A DNA stretch of 64,000 bases from Prostheceraeus crozeri (GCA_907163375.1 CAJQUW010003219.1:171625-235624); one strand, 5' to 3'. Shown: positions 20,428-31,869, counted from the stretch's first letter. Program-made: numbers and translations. The notes: generated from the letters alone by a model not told the origin.

Positions 20428-23400
20428 ATGGAGTTTACGAAAGTCGAAGAGTATCGCGTCTGTGCTGAGAAGGAGAGGAAGACGATTAAGCAATGTAAGT
20501 TTTTGTGTAACGGGGCAAGGATGAGGTACAGGTTGTGCTAATAAAACTCTTTAACTAACATCATTAGGTTTGTATGTGTGTTGAACGTAAGAATTAATTT
20601 TCATAAACCTCTAAATAAGATGAAGAGGGTAGGAATCATGTCCTTATTAATTTTCAATGAAAATCAAGACCCCTAACCTCTCCTACTCCGTGATTTTCAA
20701 AACCGAAACTAACATTTCGAAAAATTCATTGTGATGTATTTAGGTGAAATCTCTCACCACCCTCTTTTCTTCCGTTTCAGTGCAAGATTCGTTCGTCAAT
20801 GGAGAGTCCGTCCCTGTAGAAGCAATCGGACAAGCCTACGAGCGACTTGGAATGTGTAAGTATCTTGATGGATTAATGCTGTCATGTTTTAGCACTTCTG
20901 TACCCGTATAGCTCACTCTCTTTCATTGTTGTCTCCACAATCTCTAATCTCATCTCTTTTTCCTCTATACAGATTTGGCAAGGCAGGAGAAGTGGGAGGA
21001 AGCCGCGAGGCGGAAATACCACGATGAATTTCCGGCCCTACCTTCCCGCTCCACCACCACTACCAACCAAACAACTCCCTACCATCCATCGACCGCGGCC
21101 ATCGTCCAACCTCCACCGCCGCCAGCTCCGGTACCTGTGCCAGTCCCTGCTCCCCGTCACCACATCCCTCCGACACCAAAGCCAAGGACCCTTCCACCTT
21201 CGGCCCGTGTCCCACTCCTACCTCCTCCGCGTCCATCCTTGCTGCCGGAGTTACAGTCCTTAGATGGTAAGTATCCGTGAATGGGAAGTAGGGGTGGGGC
21301 TAAGACTTGATAAAGCTTATTCGACACTTGAAGTCATGTTACTAATCAATCTCCCTTCTTTTTTCTCAACAGATCTGGCGACGGTTCTTCTGGACGGCGA
21401 CGTTCCCTCCCGTCCCATCATCATCCCTGCATCGCCACCATCACCTGCAGCAAACGACCTCCCTCTCCTCTCCGTTCAGTCGGTGGAGAGATTGTTGGAG
21501 CAGGAGGAGTTAGAGATAGTGGGAGAGGAGAGGGAGATGGAAGTCGAAGAGCAGAAGGACTTTCGATGCCAGCAGTGTGACAGGGTCTTCGCCTCAGCCT
21601 ACAGTTTGAGACGTCACACCGCTGGCCATGCCTGCAGGGGAGGAAGGCGCCGACCGATCCCTCAACGGCCCAAGTGTGAAGGTTGTGGATGCACGTTCTA
21701 CAACAGCACCAACTTGCGAGTCCACATCGAAGGCGGTTCCTGCGGCAGTGTGAGGCAACCACCGACAACAACAAGTAGGAAGCATCCTTCATCGCACGTC
21801 GGCTTTTCCTGTTCTTCGTGTCGGAAGACCTTTCCTACAGAGTTTGTTCTTTCTTGACACACACTCTGTCACACTCATCCCACTGAGCTTCACACTGACA
21901 ACAACGTCACTCTAAGGCTGAGCAAGTTTTCCCTCGAGAGGCTGGTTCGCGACTGTGAGTTAGAAAGCTCTAAAGCTGTGCAAGATATTCATCCTTTCTT
22001 GATGAATAATATAGGCTTAATTCATCAAATGTTGGCGAGTTTAGATAGATTTTTACTTAAGGGCATGTTCTATATCACTGCTCGTTTCAATAAGGTAGAC
22101 AGTAGCAGGGGAGAAGTAGAGTCCACTGTGACCATTAGGATAGCCTCCTGTGCTGCTGATCTCATAGGTGATGTAAACGAGTGGATAGAGAGACATGCGA
22201 CCTATCTCGTCAGCAACTTAAATAAATTTAATGAAAGAGACAGCGGTCTGGTCTTTGATGGGATAGAGAAGGAAGACATTAAAATTAATCTTTTAGAAAA
22301 TTTACAAGGGAGTGGTTCTTTCAACCTCCCCAAAGCACTGGCTAGCAAAAAGACTGCCATCAATGTAGAGTGTCAGTCCCAGTGTTTCAAGTATGCCGTC
22401 CTCTCCATTCTTCACTATAATGACATAGGTATAAATCGTGAACGAATCACCAAGTATCGTGAATGGGAGGATGAGCTTAAGTTTGACGGGTTAGATGTGA
22501 ACACATTAGATTTTAAAGGCATCGCCCAATTTAAAAAATTGAATAACATTAAGATTGTCAATATCTCTGGGAAACAGGTCTGAAAGGCGTTAGGTATAAC
22601 AACCGCCAAAGTAACTTCGACCGGGTTGTCAATCTCCCCCTAGTCTATTGCGACAACCACCCAGAATGGCATTATTGTGGCATTCCTAAAATTTCAAAGT
22701 CATACCATCATCAAGCAACCTATAGGGATAATCATTATTACTGCGATCGCTGCACACGGCGTTTCACATCAAAACCATTTTTTTGAAGAGCATTACGAGT
22801 GGTGGTCTCGGGGTAAACTTCAAATGGGAGTCATGCCCAAAGATAAATTTTATAGGTATGAGGAAAACGGCAATGAGCTCAGTCCCATATGTACCATCTA
22901 TGCGGACATTGAATGTTACATTGAACAAGAAGATCTAAGTCATGAGCCAGCAGCCATTGCCTGTTATGAAGTGTGGCATCCATATTATAGGAACCAAAAT
23001 ATAATGCATGTGTGGCAAGGCGAGGAGTGCGTTGAAAACTTCCTCAACTTTCTTGATAGGAAAGCCCCTTTTCATCAACGGTATGAAACGGAGCTGACTA
23101 GGAAACCCATGTGCTTCACAGAAGCCGATAAAATCAAGTTTGATATGACCACGGAATGTCCCCGCTGCTGTTCATCCTTTGATGATCAGCAACATAAGAA
23201 AGTGAGGAACCATTGCCATCTCAGTGGCAAATTTATGTCTGCCTTATGCAGTAAATGCAATATGAAACTTAGGCTCAAACGGTGAACGCTCTCCATCATC
23301 TTCCATAACTTTAAATGTTATGATGCTCACATCATCATTCGCCATGGATTCGGTAAAATGAAATCCTGGTCATCCAAAGTGATTGCACAAAGTAAGGAAA

Positions 23401-25405
23401 AATTTATGTGCATCACTGCTAAAGTCCAAGTCGATAAGACGAAGGAGGGGAAGCCTGTCTTCTATGACATAAAGTTTCTAGACAGTTTTCAATTTATGTC
23501 TTCTTCCTTAGCCGCGTTGGCTAATAATTTAGAAACACTTCCCCTCACTCAACATTTAAAGAAAGACTATCCCAACATAAGTGACAGTCTGATACGACGG
23601 AAAGGGGTGTTTCCTTATAGTTATTTTAGTTCAATGAATACATTGAAAGAAACATCCCTTCCGTCCATCGATCAATTTAAAAATGATTTGACGGGTGAGG
23701 ACTGTTCGTTGGATGATTATAGGCATGCAGAGCAAGCATGGTTAGAATTCAGATGTCGCACTTTTGGTGACTACATGCTTGCCTACTTAAAATTAGACGT
23801 CTATCTGTTGGCTGACGTGTTTGAGACTTTTCGGAAAGTCACATTAGAACAGGAAACCTTAGACCCCGTCCATTTTGTTAGTCTGCCGGGTCTGTCCTAT
23901 CAGTCAGCCTTCAAGATGAAGAGAGAGAGCATTCATTTACTGCAAGATGCAGAAATGTACACGTTATTTGAACGTGGTATTAGGGGTGGCTTAACATTTG
24001 TCAACAAACATGTTGTCAACAGCACCCAAGACATAGGATCGACCACGCATTTAATGCACATAGACCAAAATAATTTATATGGGAGTGCATTATCCAAGCC
24101 TTTGCCATAGTCTGACTTCCAATGGGTAGAGCCCCATGACATTGAATATTTCTCCAATCCAGCACACATCATGGCACTGGAAGATGAGGCCGACATAGGT
24201 TATTTATTTGAAGTCGACCTCATCTATCCAGACTGTATTAAGAATAGGACCGTTGATTTTCCTCTCGCACCCGGATCTGGCATAGTCAGTCGAGATATGT
24301 TCTCTCCCTTTATGGAAGAACACAATAAGCAATATGAGGTGGAAAATGACTTAAAATATAAAGCCACTAGGAAGTTGTTGCTCACCCAATTGAACAAGCA
24401 GCATTACATCGTGCACTATTCCATCCTCAAATTCTATCTAGGTATGGGGATGCAACTTGACAAAGGCCATCGCGCTATCCAGTTTAGGCAGAAGCCCTTT
24501 CTAAAACCGTATATAGAATTTAATAGTAGGAAACGGGCTGAATCCAAGAATCCTTTCGAAAAGGACTTCTTTAAATTTAGGAATAATGCCCTCTTTGGTA
24601 ATACCATGGAGGATGTAAGAAAGCGCATGGACTATCGTATCGTAACTGATCCGAAAACGTGTATCAAGTTATGTCGCTCGCCGTTGTTTTGCCACCATGA
24701 TGTCATTTCCGAAGACATCACTGGTTTTAACATGCTAAAATCTAAAGTAGAACTTTGCAAGCCCATTTATGTCGGTCAAGCTGTCTTGGATCACTCCAAG
24801 TTAGAAATGTATAAGTTGTTTTACCACACTTTTAAACGTGTCCATTGATCCAACATGTGGAATTGGCAGGAGGCGATACAGACAGCTTCTTCCTAGCTTT
24901 GACAACCACTAGCCAAGTCAAGCAGGACGACATTTTAAAATATTTAGCACCCAAGTTTGATAGTTCCAACTATCCCACTGACCATCCGCTTTACTCTACC
25001 TCAAATAAACCGAAGCTTGGTGGCTTCAAGGATGAGTGTGCCGGCAAACAGATAGAGGAGATGATCCTACTTCGCCCCAAGATGTGCTCCACGAAGCTAA
25101 AATCTTCAGAGCTTTCTATTAAACGGGTGAAAGGCATCTCGAAGTCAATCGTTAGAAAAATGAAACATAGGGACTATCAAGATGCCTTAGATTCTCTTAA
25201 AATTTATAAGGTAGAAATGACCATTTTTAAGTCACAGTCGCATCAAGTCAGAACAACGACGTTTAGGAAACGAGGTCGCTCAGCTTGGGAAGACAAGCGA
25301 TGCTGGATGAGTCCTAACCACTCGTTACCGTACGGTCATCCAGACACTCATCTACCTCCACCCAAGAGACAGAAACTTTCTCCTCCTCCGTCCGGCGATG
25401 TCTGA
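20428..25405 (+). CDS. Protein-primed DNA polymerase B with spliced 5-prime exons, broken (P2)
   Basis: The 5-prime part has three small exons (20428-20494, 20781-20855, 20973-21266) with clean GTAAGT donors and AG acceptors; the main exon starts at 21373. Features in order: a Pro-rich linker; C2H2 fingers (CQQCDRVFASAYSLRRH and CEGCGCTF near 21560-21740); the N-terminal domain (about 21978-22330); a shared SQCFKYAVLSILHYNDI block; exonuclease motif YADIECY near 22900; a YLKLDVYLLADVF region near 23800; polymerase motifs DQNNLYGSALS near 24070, NNALFGNTMEDVRKR near 24590 and GGDTDSFF near 24875; and LRPKM near 25075. Protein-primed replication of the element is family knowledge. Broken, about four or five breaks. 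Confidence 0.82.
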
Positions 25406-26430
25406 TGATGAATGCTTCCTCTCTGTTGTGGTTGATGTTTTGCTTTTTCGCTCCATGGCGTTTTCTATGGGGCGTTGTGAGTGAGTGCCTTGTAACATGC
25501 GTCCAACTCCTGATCACTTCATATCATGACTTACATATCAACTGGTTTTTCCTGACATTGTTTTCTCCCTGTACATGAGTGACTTTGTTTTCTCCGGTGA
25601 TGTGAGATATAAAAACTTTGCTTTCTGCTACCATCAGTATTAACTGCATGTGACTGTGATGAAAATCGATTGTGATGATGAATAACATATCATGTACATA
25701 CTGTGTTGTTTTCCTTTTGACATAAAGATGGGATTCTCACTCATTTGACGGAAGTAAAAGTTTTAATCATTTTGTAAGATGGGTAGGGTTAGAAATAAAG
25801 TTGTTGATTGTAAGTTAGAAATAAAGTTATCACCATGTCGCTGTTTGTAAGATAGGTGAAATATAAATGAAGTCAGAATCACTTCACTGTTTGTAAAGTT
25901 AGAAATAAAGTTATCAGCATGTCGCTGTTTGTAAGATAGGTGAAATGTAAATGAAGTCATAAGTATTTCACTGTTTGCAAGATAGGTAAAGTATTAATTA
26001 AAGACAAAACCATGTTAGAGTTTGTAAGTTATCATCCTCACCAACGCATGTAACATCATGACAATTTCTTCGGCTTAGGAAACATCAACCACTTTGCTGA
26101 CTCATGTCTATAAATAGCTCTGACTCATGAGATGGTAAGGCGCCAGTCATACGAATCTAATCAGTCTTGTTCAACCTTTTCACCGACACGTGTGTGGGCG
26201 TGTCATTCAACATCGATGGCGCCTCACGTCAGACAGCGTGACCTTTTCACCGACAGGTGTGTGTGTGGGCATCATTTCATGTCTATAAATAGCGCTGACT
26301 CATCATAAAGTGATGAACCTTGTTGATGACCTTTTCACCGACACGTGTGTGGGTGATAGTTCATTGCGGTGACTCATTCAAATCGCATCATGTGATTAAC
26401 ACGATTCTATTAACTGTGACTCATACAGAT
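25406..26430. repeat. Intergenic region with two sets of direct repeats (P2)
   Basis: No gene is supported. At 25760-26000 a unit of about 110 bp (TTAGAAATAAAGTT...CACTGTTTG) is repeated two to three times. At 26090-26360 a CTATAAATAG box flanked by CTGACTCAT occurs twice (near 26109 and 26284), and an ACCTTTTCACCGACA-x-GTGTG motif occurs three times (26173, 26236, 26328). It sits between the 3-prime end of POLB and the 3-prime end of the TBP-like gene. Confidence 0.6.
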
Positions 26431-26439
26431 ATCGCATTA

Positions 26440-26935
26440 GAGATTTAACAATGTCAGCTACTTTACTGATATCACGTAAACCAGTCATGATACAATGTCC
26501 GCTGTGAAACACTGCAATATGTACAGGATGCTACTTCCGAATGAGAGCAGCAGGAAAGAGTTCAGTTTCATAAAATATACAATGATTACTGGTTTTAATG
26601 TTAGCTAGATTCACTAACATCTTCAATTGAACAGATACTACTATATTCTTCAATGTCAGGGGACTGAGGCGTAGATGAGGCATGAGTGTTCGCATTTTCT
26701 TGACGACTTCGTAACACATGGACTGCATCATGAAATGAGAAAGGATTCCTAGGACTTGGATTTTGCCGCAGCGAAAGATTTGAAGATTTCGACCGTTGCT
26801 CATGCGAATGACCAACATTTGCGGACGACCGCGATGATAGACTGAATCGGGAAGATGGGTATGCAACTGTTCTAAATCGATGTCTCTTCTGAGATTCATT
26901 TCGCGCATGGCGTTGATGATGCGGATGGGGAGCAT
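26440..26935 (-). CDS. TATA-binding-protein-like gene, broken copy (P2)
   Basis: From ATG 26935 the frame reads IINAMREMNLRRDIDLEQLH, then a YHRGRPQMLVIRM lobe-1 stretch with GKIQVLG, and a lobe-2 stretch FYETELFPAALI. These align with the intact 181-residue proteins of P1 and P3 and with TBP. Sequence identity to P3 is only moderate, yet the TBP-specific positions are kept, which argues for past selection as a protein. The TATA box at 26970-26978 is 35 bp before the ATG. About one break near the end. Confidence 0.55.
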
Positions 26936-27190
26936 GACTCACAAATGACATGATGGTTGAGTGAACTTCCCTTTTATACTTTCCCATGAGGGTTTTGGAA
27001 TCACAATGTAGCAGTGATCATTATGTAGAATCATCTCTTGAATGCGAATGAATACAATGCCGTCTCCTACGTTAATGACACGGCAAGAGTTGGATAGGAT
27101 AGCGCGATGCAACCTTCGTAGATGAAAGCGTTCTAGAATTATCTGAAGTTGACGTTTCGTATCATGAAATGTAAGACACTGACTTTATCA
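26601..27190 (-). CDS. Gene overlapping the TBP-like gene (P2)
   Basis: Counterpart of paralogue B in P1 and P3. The frame 26601-26987 keeps YKREVH-x-x-I, a His/Ser-rich middle, PFSFHDAVHVLRS and a final SICSIE-type ending, although the amino acids between have changed. Similar sequence continues upstream to about 27190 (VGDGIVFIRIQ, PSWE), matching the N-terminal half of paralogue B. It overlaps the TBP-like gene in a different frame for more than 300 bp. Conservation of both frames across diverged elements supports dual coding. Function unknown. Broken in its upstream part. Confidence 0.45.
26970..26978 (-). promoter_or_regulatory. TATA box of the TBP-like gene (P2)
   Basis: TATAAAAGG on the reverse strand, 35 bp before ATG 26935, within the overlapping frame (GKYKREVHS). 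It is kept although the surrounding sequence is diverged from P1 and P3. Confidence 0.6.
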
Positions 27191-27372
27191 TGATACATCC
27201 TGATTATCATGATTAAAACCTGAGTGAAGAATGGTATGCCTAAGAAAGAAGGAGAGAGAGAGTCATGTTCATGTGTGGCATGGTGAGTGTACATTTTGTG
27301 TCTTGATACGGTGGCCGTTAGGCCGTGGTCTCATAAAGACCGATGGTGCATTCTCAGTGTGTGTGGAGAGTG

Positions 27373-27987
27373 TTACTGTAGTTGATCATCATCAACATGC
27401 AAGACAAGATAAGGATTCAACGTAAACAACCTTCCGTCCCTGCGCGGACCCATGTAGATGGTTTGAATTTTAATTTCGAAGGAGTAGAATCCTTTTCCCA
27501 GAATGGGGAGTGGTTTGCAATTGAGTAAGTTGAGTTCGCTGCCCTCCTTTTCATGGATGATGAGACAGTGTCTATCCATATGAACATACATCTATCGTCT
27601 TTCCATGATGGGAACTTATGGCCGCTTCCCATTGTGTCGAACAATTTCTTTGGGAATGGTGAGATTTTCTTTCAGGCATGTTTTAAGAGTATTGAATTGT
27701 AACCGTGTCCAATAGTCTAACGGCACACACACGGCCAGTCCATACTTTGTTGACATAACCTTTAGATAAGCCATCCGATGACTTGGAGGTCTTATGGTCA
27801 CGGCTTCTCCATGATGAGTTATCTTTTGATTGAAAGCATTTTTACCCGATGCCAAAGTAAGGGAGTTCAGTGTACCTAGTGCGAGAGCAGAGGAGTTGAT
27901 GGCTTCGAGCAACTGCATGGTTAGCGCAAGGACAGAAATGATTGCCATGAGCTCAGTCGTCTGTTTTATAACCAAGCCTAGCTCCAA
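27373..27987 (-). CDS. Element gene A, broken (P2)
   Basis: Relative of P3 31251-31865. Matching stretches are LKVMSTKYGLAVCVPLDYW with VKIMHNQYGDYILIPVSPY, and FYSFEIKIQTIYMG with TWDILFKVNGLYYG. The short strand-rich ending followed by Y-x-G resembles small single-stranded-DNA-binding proteins, but this is only an impression and I do not recognise the family. It lies in a run of reverse-strand genes between the TBP-like and exonuclease-like genes. About one or two breaks. Confidence 0.42.
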
Positions 27988-28129
27988 TCACATGCGTTTC
28001 CCTTTTCACGTTTTCCCTGTCTTTGTTATGTGACAAAGAGTTATCACACGTGAACTTTTGACTGCGTGGGTGGAAACCTTCCCTCTTACAAAGTCGTTCT
28101 GGCCCTCACAAAGACTTGAGTGACACATC

Positions 28130-28305
28130 CTTTCTAGCGAACAAAGACGCATTCATTCATCTAACAAAGAGCCTGATAGTAATGCACAAAGCGCAATGAC
28201 TCATGTTATGACACGCCCCTTTTCTCGAACAAAGACGCATTCATTTATCTAACAAAGAGTCCGATAGTAATGCACAAAGCGCAATGACTCATGTTGCTCT
28301 ATACA
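28130..28305. repeat. Direct repeat, two copies of about 75-90 bp
   Basis: Two near-identical copies containing AACAAAGACGCATTCATT and AGTAATGCACAAAGCGCAAT (first near 28139, second near 28233). They lie upstream of gene A on the reverse strand and may be regulatory. Confidence 0.65.
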
Positions 28306-28308
28306 CCA

Positions 28309-28608
28309 TTACAAAATACTCAGTGAAAAGAAATCTTTATTGCATCTACACAACATGTCAACCATCAAACAAAGTCGTGGATGTAACACACTCAGTTCAA
28401 TCATCATATGTTTAACAACGTACGCATTTCCTTCCAACGTCTCTTCTATTCTCTCCATAATTTTCTCCATATGACGGACATAAAATTGATCACTAAGAGT
28501 AGTCCATTCTGTGCCATAAGATCCAAAACGAAGTGGTTTTTGCAAATCTTTCAACTCTATATAAGCAACGAGTCTACCCTTTACATCTTGAGGTTGTAAA
28601 CTCTCCAT
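28309..28608 (-). CDS. Stand-alone POLB N-terminal-domain-like protein 2 (P2)
   Basis: About 99 residues from ATG 28608. It keeps the second half of the pattern: GRLVAYIELKDL, LRFGSYGTEW, DQFYVRHMEKIMERIEETL, IELSVL. It is related to 19324-19776 and to 32695-33105, so P2 carries two such genes besides the domain inside POLB. It is shorter than P3's copy at the N terminus; an upstream exon is possible. Role unknown. Confidence 0.42.
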   Translation of the reverse strand: MESLQPQDVKGRLVAYIELKDLQKPLRFGSYGTEWTTLSDQFYVRHMEKIMERIEETLEGNAYVVKHMMIELSVLHPRLCLMVDMLCRCNKDFFSLSIL

Positions 28609-28611
28609 CAA

Positions 28612-28916
28612 TCTTTAGAAGAGAGGAAGGCTTTCAGTTAGCACTACTACTTACAATCATTCATCATCATTTTAAATGTAAGTTCCAATCTTGTAAAAAT
28701 CCATCGAATCCTTGTTGATCAAGTGTCAAATGACACATGTGGTTACTTAAGGTACGATGCGCCATCATAAACGTTATGACTATAGATTTCACATTGCTTC
28801 AATGACTTCCACTATGAATAAAACAGAAATAGGAATCATGTTCCACTGCACGTTTATTCAACACCAGACAAAATTCACAAGTACAGAATACACTTCATAA
28901 AATGATCATCATTCAT
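28612..28916. other. Intergenic stretch, nothing recognised (P2)
   Basis: About 300 bp between two reverse-strand genes. I see no frame, repeat or clear promoter beyond AT-rich runs; an AATAAA-like signal is absent. Confidence 0.3.
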
Positions 28917-28938
28917 TCACAAGGAGTAAAAACATGTT

Positions 28939-29310
28939 TTACATAGACCCATGCTGTTGACAATAATATAGATACAGTTCATAAACGTCATAGAGACTAC
29001 AATGCCAGCGTGAAGAGAGTTTTGCAATGTAGGTAGCTTTATTTCCAGTATTACAATGGGATGGTGGTCTGTAAAGGTGATGTCTGTCACCGAAACATAT
29101 AGCCATATCAAAAATCATTTCATCTCTAAACTTCTTTTGATTACAATGCATATGATAGTCTTGTCTTACACGATCTACCCAACATGGTAAATATAAATTA
29201 TCAATGTGCAACTGAAGTGTTGTTGCTTCTCGTTCAGAATCATTTCCTAATATTCTAACAATATGAAAACCTGACAGCCACCGTTTGAAATCACTTATTA
29301 AATACGTTTC
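28939..29310 (-). CDS. Exonuclease-like protein, partial (P2)
   Basis: Relative of P3 32122-32607. Shared stretches are SDFKRWLSGFHIVRI with IDFKRWLAAFNVIRI, a LYLPCWVDRV-x-QDYH segment, and the end WHCSLYDVYELYLYY with YHCSLYDSYQLYLFY. The HCSLYD box has the H-x4-D form of exonuclease motif III in the DEDDh family. The 5-prime part is not clear in this copy. A 3-prime-5-prime exonuclease role is a hypothesis only. Confidence 0.4.
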   Translation of the reverse strand, partial: ETYLISDFKRWLSGFHIVRILGNDSEREATTLQLHIDNLYLPCWVDRVRQDYHMHCNQKKFRDEMIFDMAICFGDRHHLYRPPSHCNTGNKATYIAKLSSRWHCSLYDVYELYLYYCQQHGSM

Positions 29311-29500
29311 ATTTTACGTGATTGATGTGATGCTATGTTTAGTACTGCATATGACATCATAACCACGCCTTTCGTCCGAAGGGAATATACTGAAAAGATG
29401 ACAGTCGTCAAGCAAGGTAGGTCAACACCTGATATAAAATGAAAGTAGTCACTGAGAAAGAAATAAGAAGCACTACACAAGACATTTTAATCTATCAAAA

Positions 29501-30070
29501 TTTCAAACATGTGAGTGGCTGACCGGCCGTGAGAAACACAGGAAACTGTTGGCCTTGCCTCCTTTTTTCTCGAGATAATGTGATCTCAGCTCCTTGAGTA
29601 AGGCAGTTAAGCGACATGCGCAATCACTTCTCATGTAAACATTCATTTGGCCTTAAATAATGTTCGGGATGTTGTTATTAAAAATTCATTTAAATTCATG
29701 AAAATTAATGTTGCAACATAAAAGTGTTTGGTATAGAAATAGTATTCCAATGCCGAGTGAAGGCCTATTGTCTGGGAGCACGCGACGCCAGTGCTTATAA
29801 TCAAAGTTCATGCACCACAAATGCCTAAGGTTCTAAGAAAATTTAAACGACTCTGTTTCTTGTTATAATTCTTGACTATCCTTTTTAGTGCTACCTATTT
29901 AACTCGTAGAGAGATGATTAGTTAAGTTAAGGGCCCTACAGACTGAATTTCAAATTTTGCATTTCTTAATCAAATGAAAATAAAAAATTAGATTGCAGTA
30001 GCCTCAAATCATTTATTCATGCATTTATTATGTTAGATACTACATGTGTGAAAATTATCCCAGAGAAATC
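29501..30070. other. Unassigned AT-rich sequence left of P3
   Basis: About 570 bp with no frame or repeat that I can support. It is either host sequence at the P3 insertion site or the worn end of P2. No copy of the P2 left terminal repeat is seen here. The six bases before P3 are GAAATC, a candidate target duplication whose partner is outside the window or lost. Confidence 0.35.
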
Positions 30071-30930
30071 AGTAGTAAGTAAAACTCCACCACTGGACCG
30101 CGCAAGATGGCCGCCATCGAAAAATGGTCGCTGACGTCCCCCCCCTCTGAAACGACAGAGTGTCGTGGTGGACTAGGGCGACCGCCAGGTTTTGTCTTGA
30201 GGCTATAGTGTGTGTTGTTTTTCGTGCAATCTGATGACTGTTGGGTTGTAAAATGGGCTGTTTCGAGTGGAAGCAGTGCTCGGATGTGAAAACGGAGGCC
30301 AGATTCGGATTCAGCGTGAAATTCTGCATCGGTATGGTGAATTTGAACGCAATCGGAGAGAAAAAATTTTCGCTGACGTCCCCCCCTCGGCACCGACCTT
30401 CCAACTTTGCTTCTAGTAGACGGATTTTGTCGTGCAATAGCTCGTTTGAAAGCTAAGAGTGAGAAACATTCACTGAAAGAAACGGCTTGTTTATATCTGT
30501 CTTCGTTTAGATGTGACACGCCATTTAAGATTTTGGGAGATTGGAGAAAAACGACAGAGTTAGAATTTGGACGTTTTGGGCTGTAGCGCCAAAACGAAGC
30601 ATCGGATGGGAAAACGGATTTCAGATTCGGATTCAGCGTGAAATTCTGCATCTGTATGGTGAGTTTCAAGTCAATCGGAGAGAAAAATTTTCGCTGACGT
30701 CCCCCCCCCGGCACCGGCCTTCCAACTTTGCTTCTAGTGGACGGATTTTGTCGTGCAATAGCTCGTTTGAAAGCTAAGAGTGAGACAAATCTGTCTTCGT
30801 TTAGATGTGAGACGCCATTTAAGATTTTGGGAGATTGACGATAAACGACAGAGTTAGAATTTCCCAAGAAACAGCTCCAGCGGGCGAATGAAGGCTCGGA
30901 TTGGTAAACGGAGGCCAGATTTGGAATCAG
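30071..30930. repeat. Left terminal repeat of P3 with satellite-like units
   Basis: Inverted counterpart of 13490-14397. The outer unique part (about 30071-30240) is followed by two to three satellite units, each with a C run next to GACGT and the CCGATGCTTCG block in complement. Only the satellite part is shared with the right side; the 750-bp subterminal block is absent here, so it belongs to the polymerase side only. Confidence 0.68.
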
Positions 30931-30982
30931 CTTGATGTTATTGTCCAATGAGGATCATCATCCAATGAGAATCAAGCATTTC

Positions 30983-31161
30983 TATATAAATAGCTAGCCT
31001 TCCACAGTGAGAATCATTCCATCATTGAATCACACGAGTGACGGACGCACATTTTCTCTCTCTCTCTCTCTATTCTATTATCCAACTAAAATGGTAAGTC
31101 GCTACTTCCCTCCCTGTCCTCCCTTAAACGTAAACATAATACAATCTTTTTCATTTTCAAG
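30983..31161 (+). promoter_or_regulatory. TATA box and leader intron of gene A (P3)
   Basis: CTATATAAATAG at about 30982-30993, about 100 bp before an ATG that is immediately followed by GTAAGT (31094). A polypyrimidine stretch and AAG end near 31161. An ATG standing at the end of a first exon is also seen before POLB in P1 and P3. Confidence 0.5.
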
Positions 31162-31865
31162 CATCTACTCCATCTGCTACACTAGTAGGACAAAATGGCG
31201 GTCAAACGTTACAAGGTTCGCTACGATCAGATCATCTACAACTGAGGCCAGTGGAAGAAACAACCAAGGTACATAATCCTACACCGCTACAGCGTAAATT
31301 TAAACAAGTCTTGCGTTATGACGATCATAGCGTAGTACTCCAAACGGGAATGCTCCCTTCCACGGATGTCAAGATAATGCACAATCAGTATGGGGACTAC
31401 ATACTGATCCCCGTGAGTCCGTACATTCGCCGCCAACTTGATATTATTGAGGAGTACGTGACATTAAATATGGACATTCCTACTCCTCTTGCTCAAGAGT
31501 GGAAGGCGAGAGATGACAAGGATACTCCCTATAGAAAGATTTGGGATGGTAATTACATTTGCCTACCGGTATCACATTGGTGTACTTACTATAAGAAGGA
31601 GGGGGATCATTCAATACCCATCAGATGTGATGAGCTCGAAGAAGGTACTTGGGATATCCTTTTCAAAGTGAATGGGCTATATTATGGTCGGCACAAGGAT
31701 AATAAAATAGCCTCGCTCTCCATGCATATGGAATCCATCCTATACATTCCAAAACCACCCAACGTGGACGACATAATTGATCAAATCCTTAACAGCAATG
31801 GTACGAAGCGCAAGTCGGAGAAGAATGCTGCATCAAAACGCAAATCAAAGAAGGAGAATTACTAG
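31161..31865 (+). CDS. Element gene A (P3)
   Basis: Frame open from about 31161 to the stop at 31865; the first exon would supply the start, since no ATG opens the frame. Homologous to the broken P2 gene 27373-27987. It has a central VKIMHNQYGDYILIPVSPY, a GTWDILFKVNGLYYGRHKD strand region and a strongly basic tail (KRKS and KKEN clusters). The basic tail suggests nucleic-acid binding. I do not recognise the family. Its stop overlaps the start region of the RING 1 gene, so the two may be co-expressed. Confidence 0.5.
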   Translation, partial: ASTPSATLVGQNGGQTLQGSLRSDHLQLRPVEETTKVHNPTPLQRKFKQVLRYDDHSVVLQTGMLPSTDVKIMHNQYGDYILIPVSPYIRRQLDIIEEYVTLNMDIPTPLAQEWKARDDKDTPYRKIWDGNYICLPVSHWCTYYKKEGDHSIPIRCDELEEGTWDILFKVNGLYYGRHKDNKIASLSMHMESILYIPKPPNVDDIIDQILNSNGTKRKSEKNAASKRKSKKENY

Positions 31866-31869
31866 TCCT

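Larger units (their letters stand above)
15486..29500 (-). mobile_element. Polinton P2, inverted and diverged, incomplete
   Basis: Polinton fossil in the opposite orientation to P1 and P3, so its polymerase side is on the left. The left terminus is taken as AGTAGTAACC at 15486 by likeness to the P3 end. Contents left to right: C-run tandem repeats, conserved subterminal block, coiled-coil gene (+), POLB-N-like gene (-), POLB (+), TBP-like and overlapping gene (-), gene A (-), second POLB-N-like gene (-), exonuclease-like gene (-). No integrase, ATPase, protease or capsid gene is visible, and no right terminal repeat was found before P3 starts at 30071, so the right limit is approximate. Proteins are far from those of P1/P3, so this is another family or a much older insertion. 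About ten breaks. Confidence 0.72.

Noticed and set aside
25760-26360. CRISPR array
   Set aside because: The repeats are few, unequal in spacing and length, and the context is eukaryotic; these are ordinary direct repeats.
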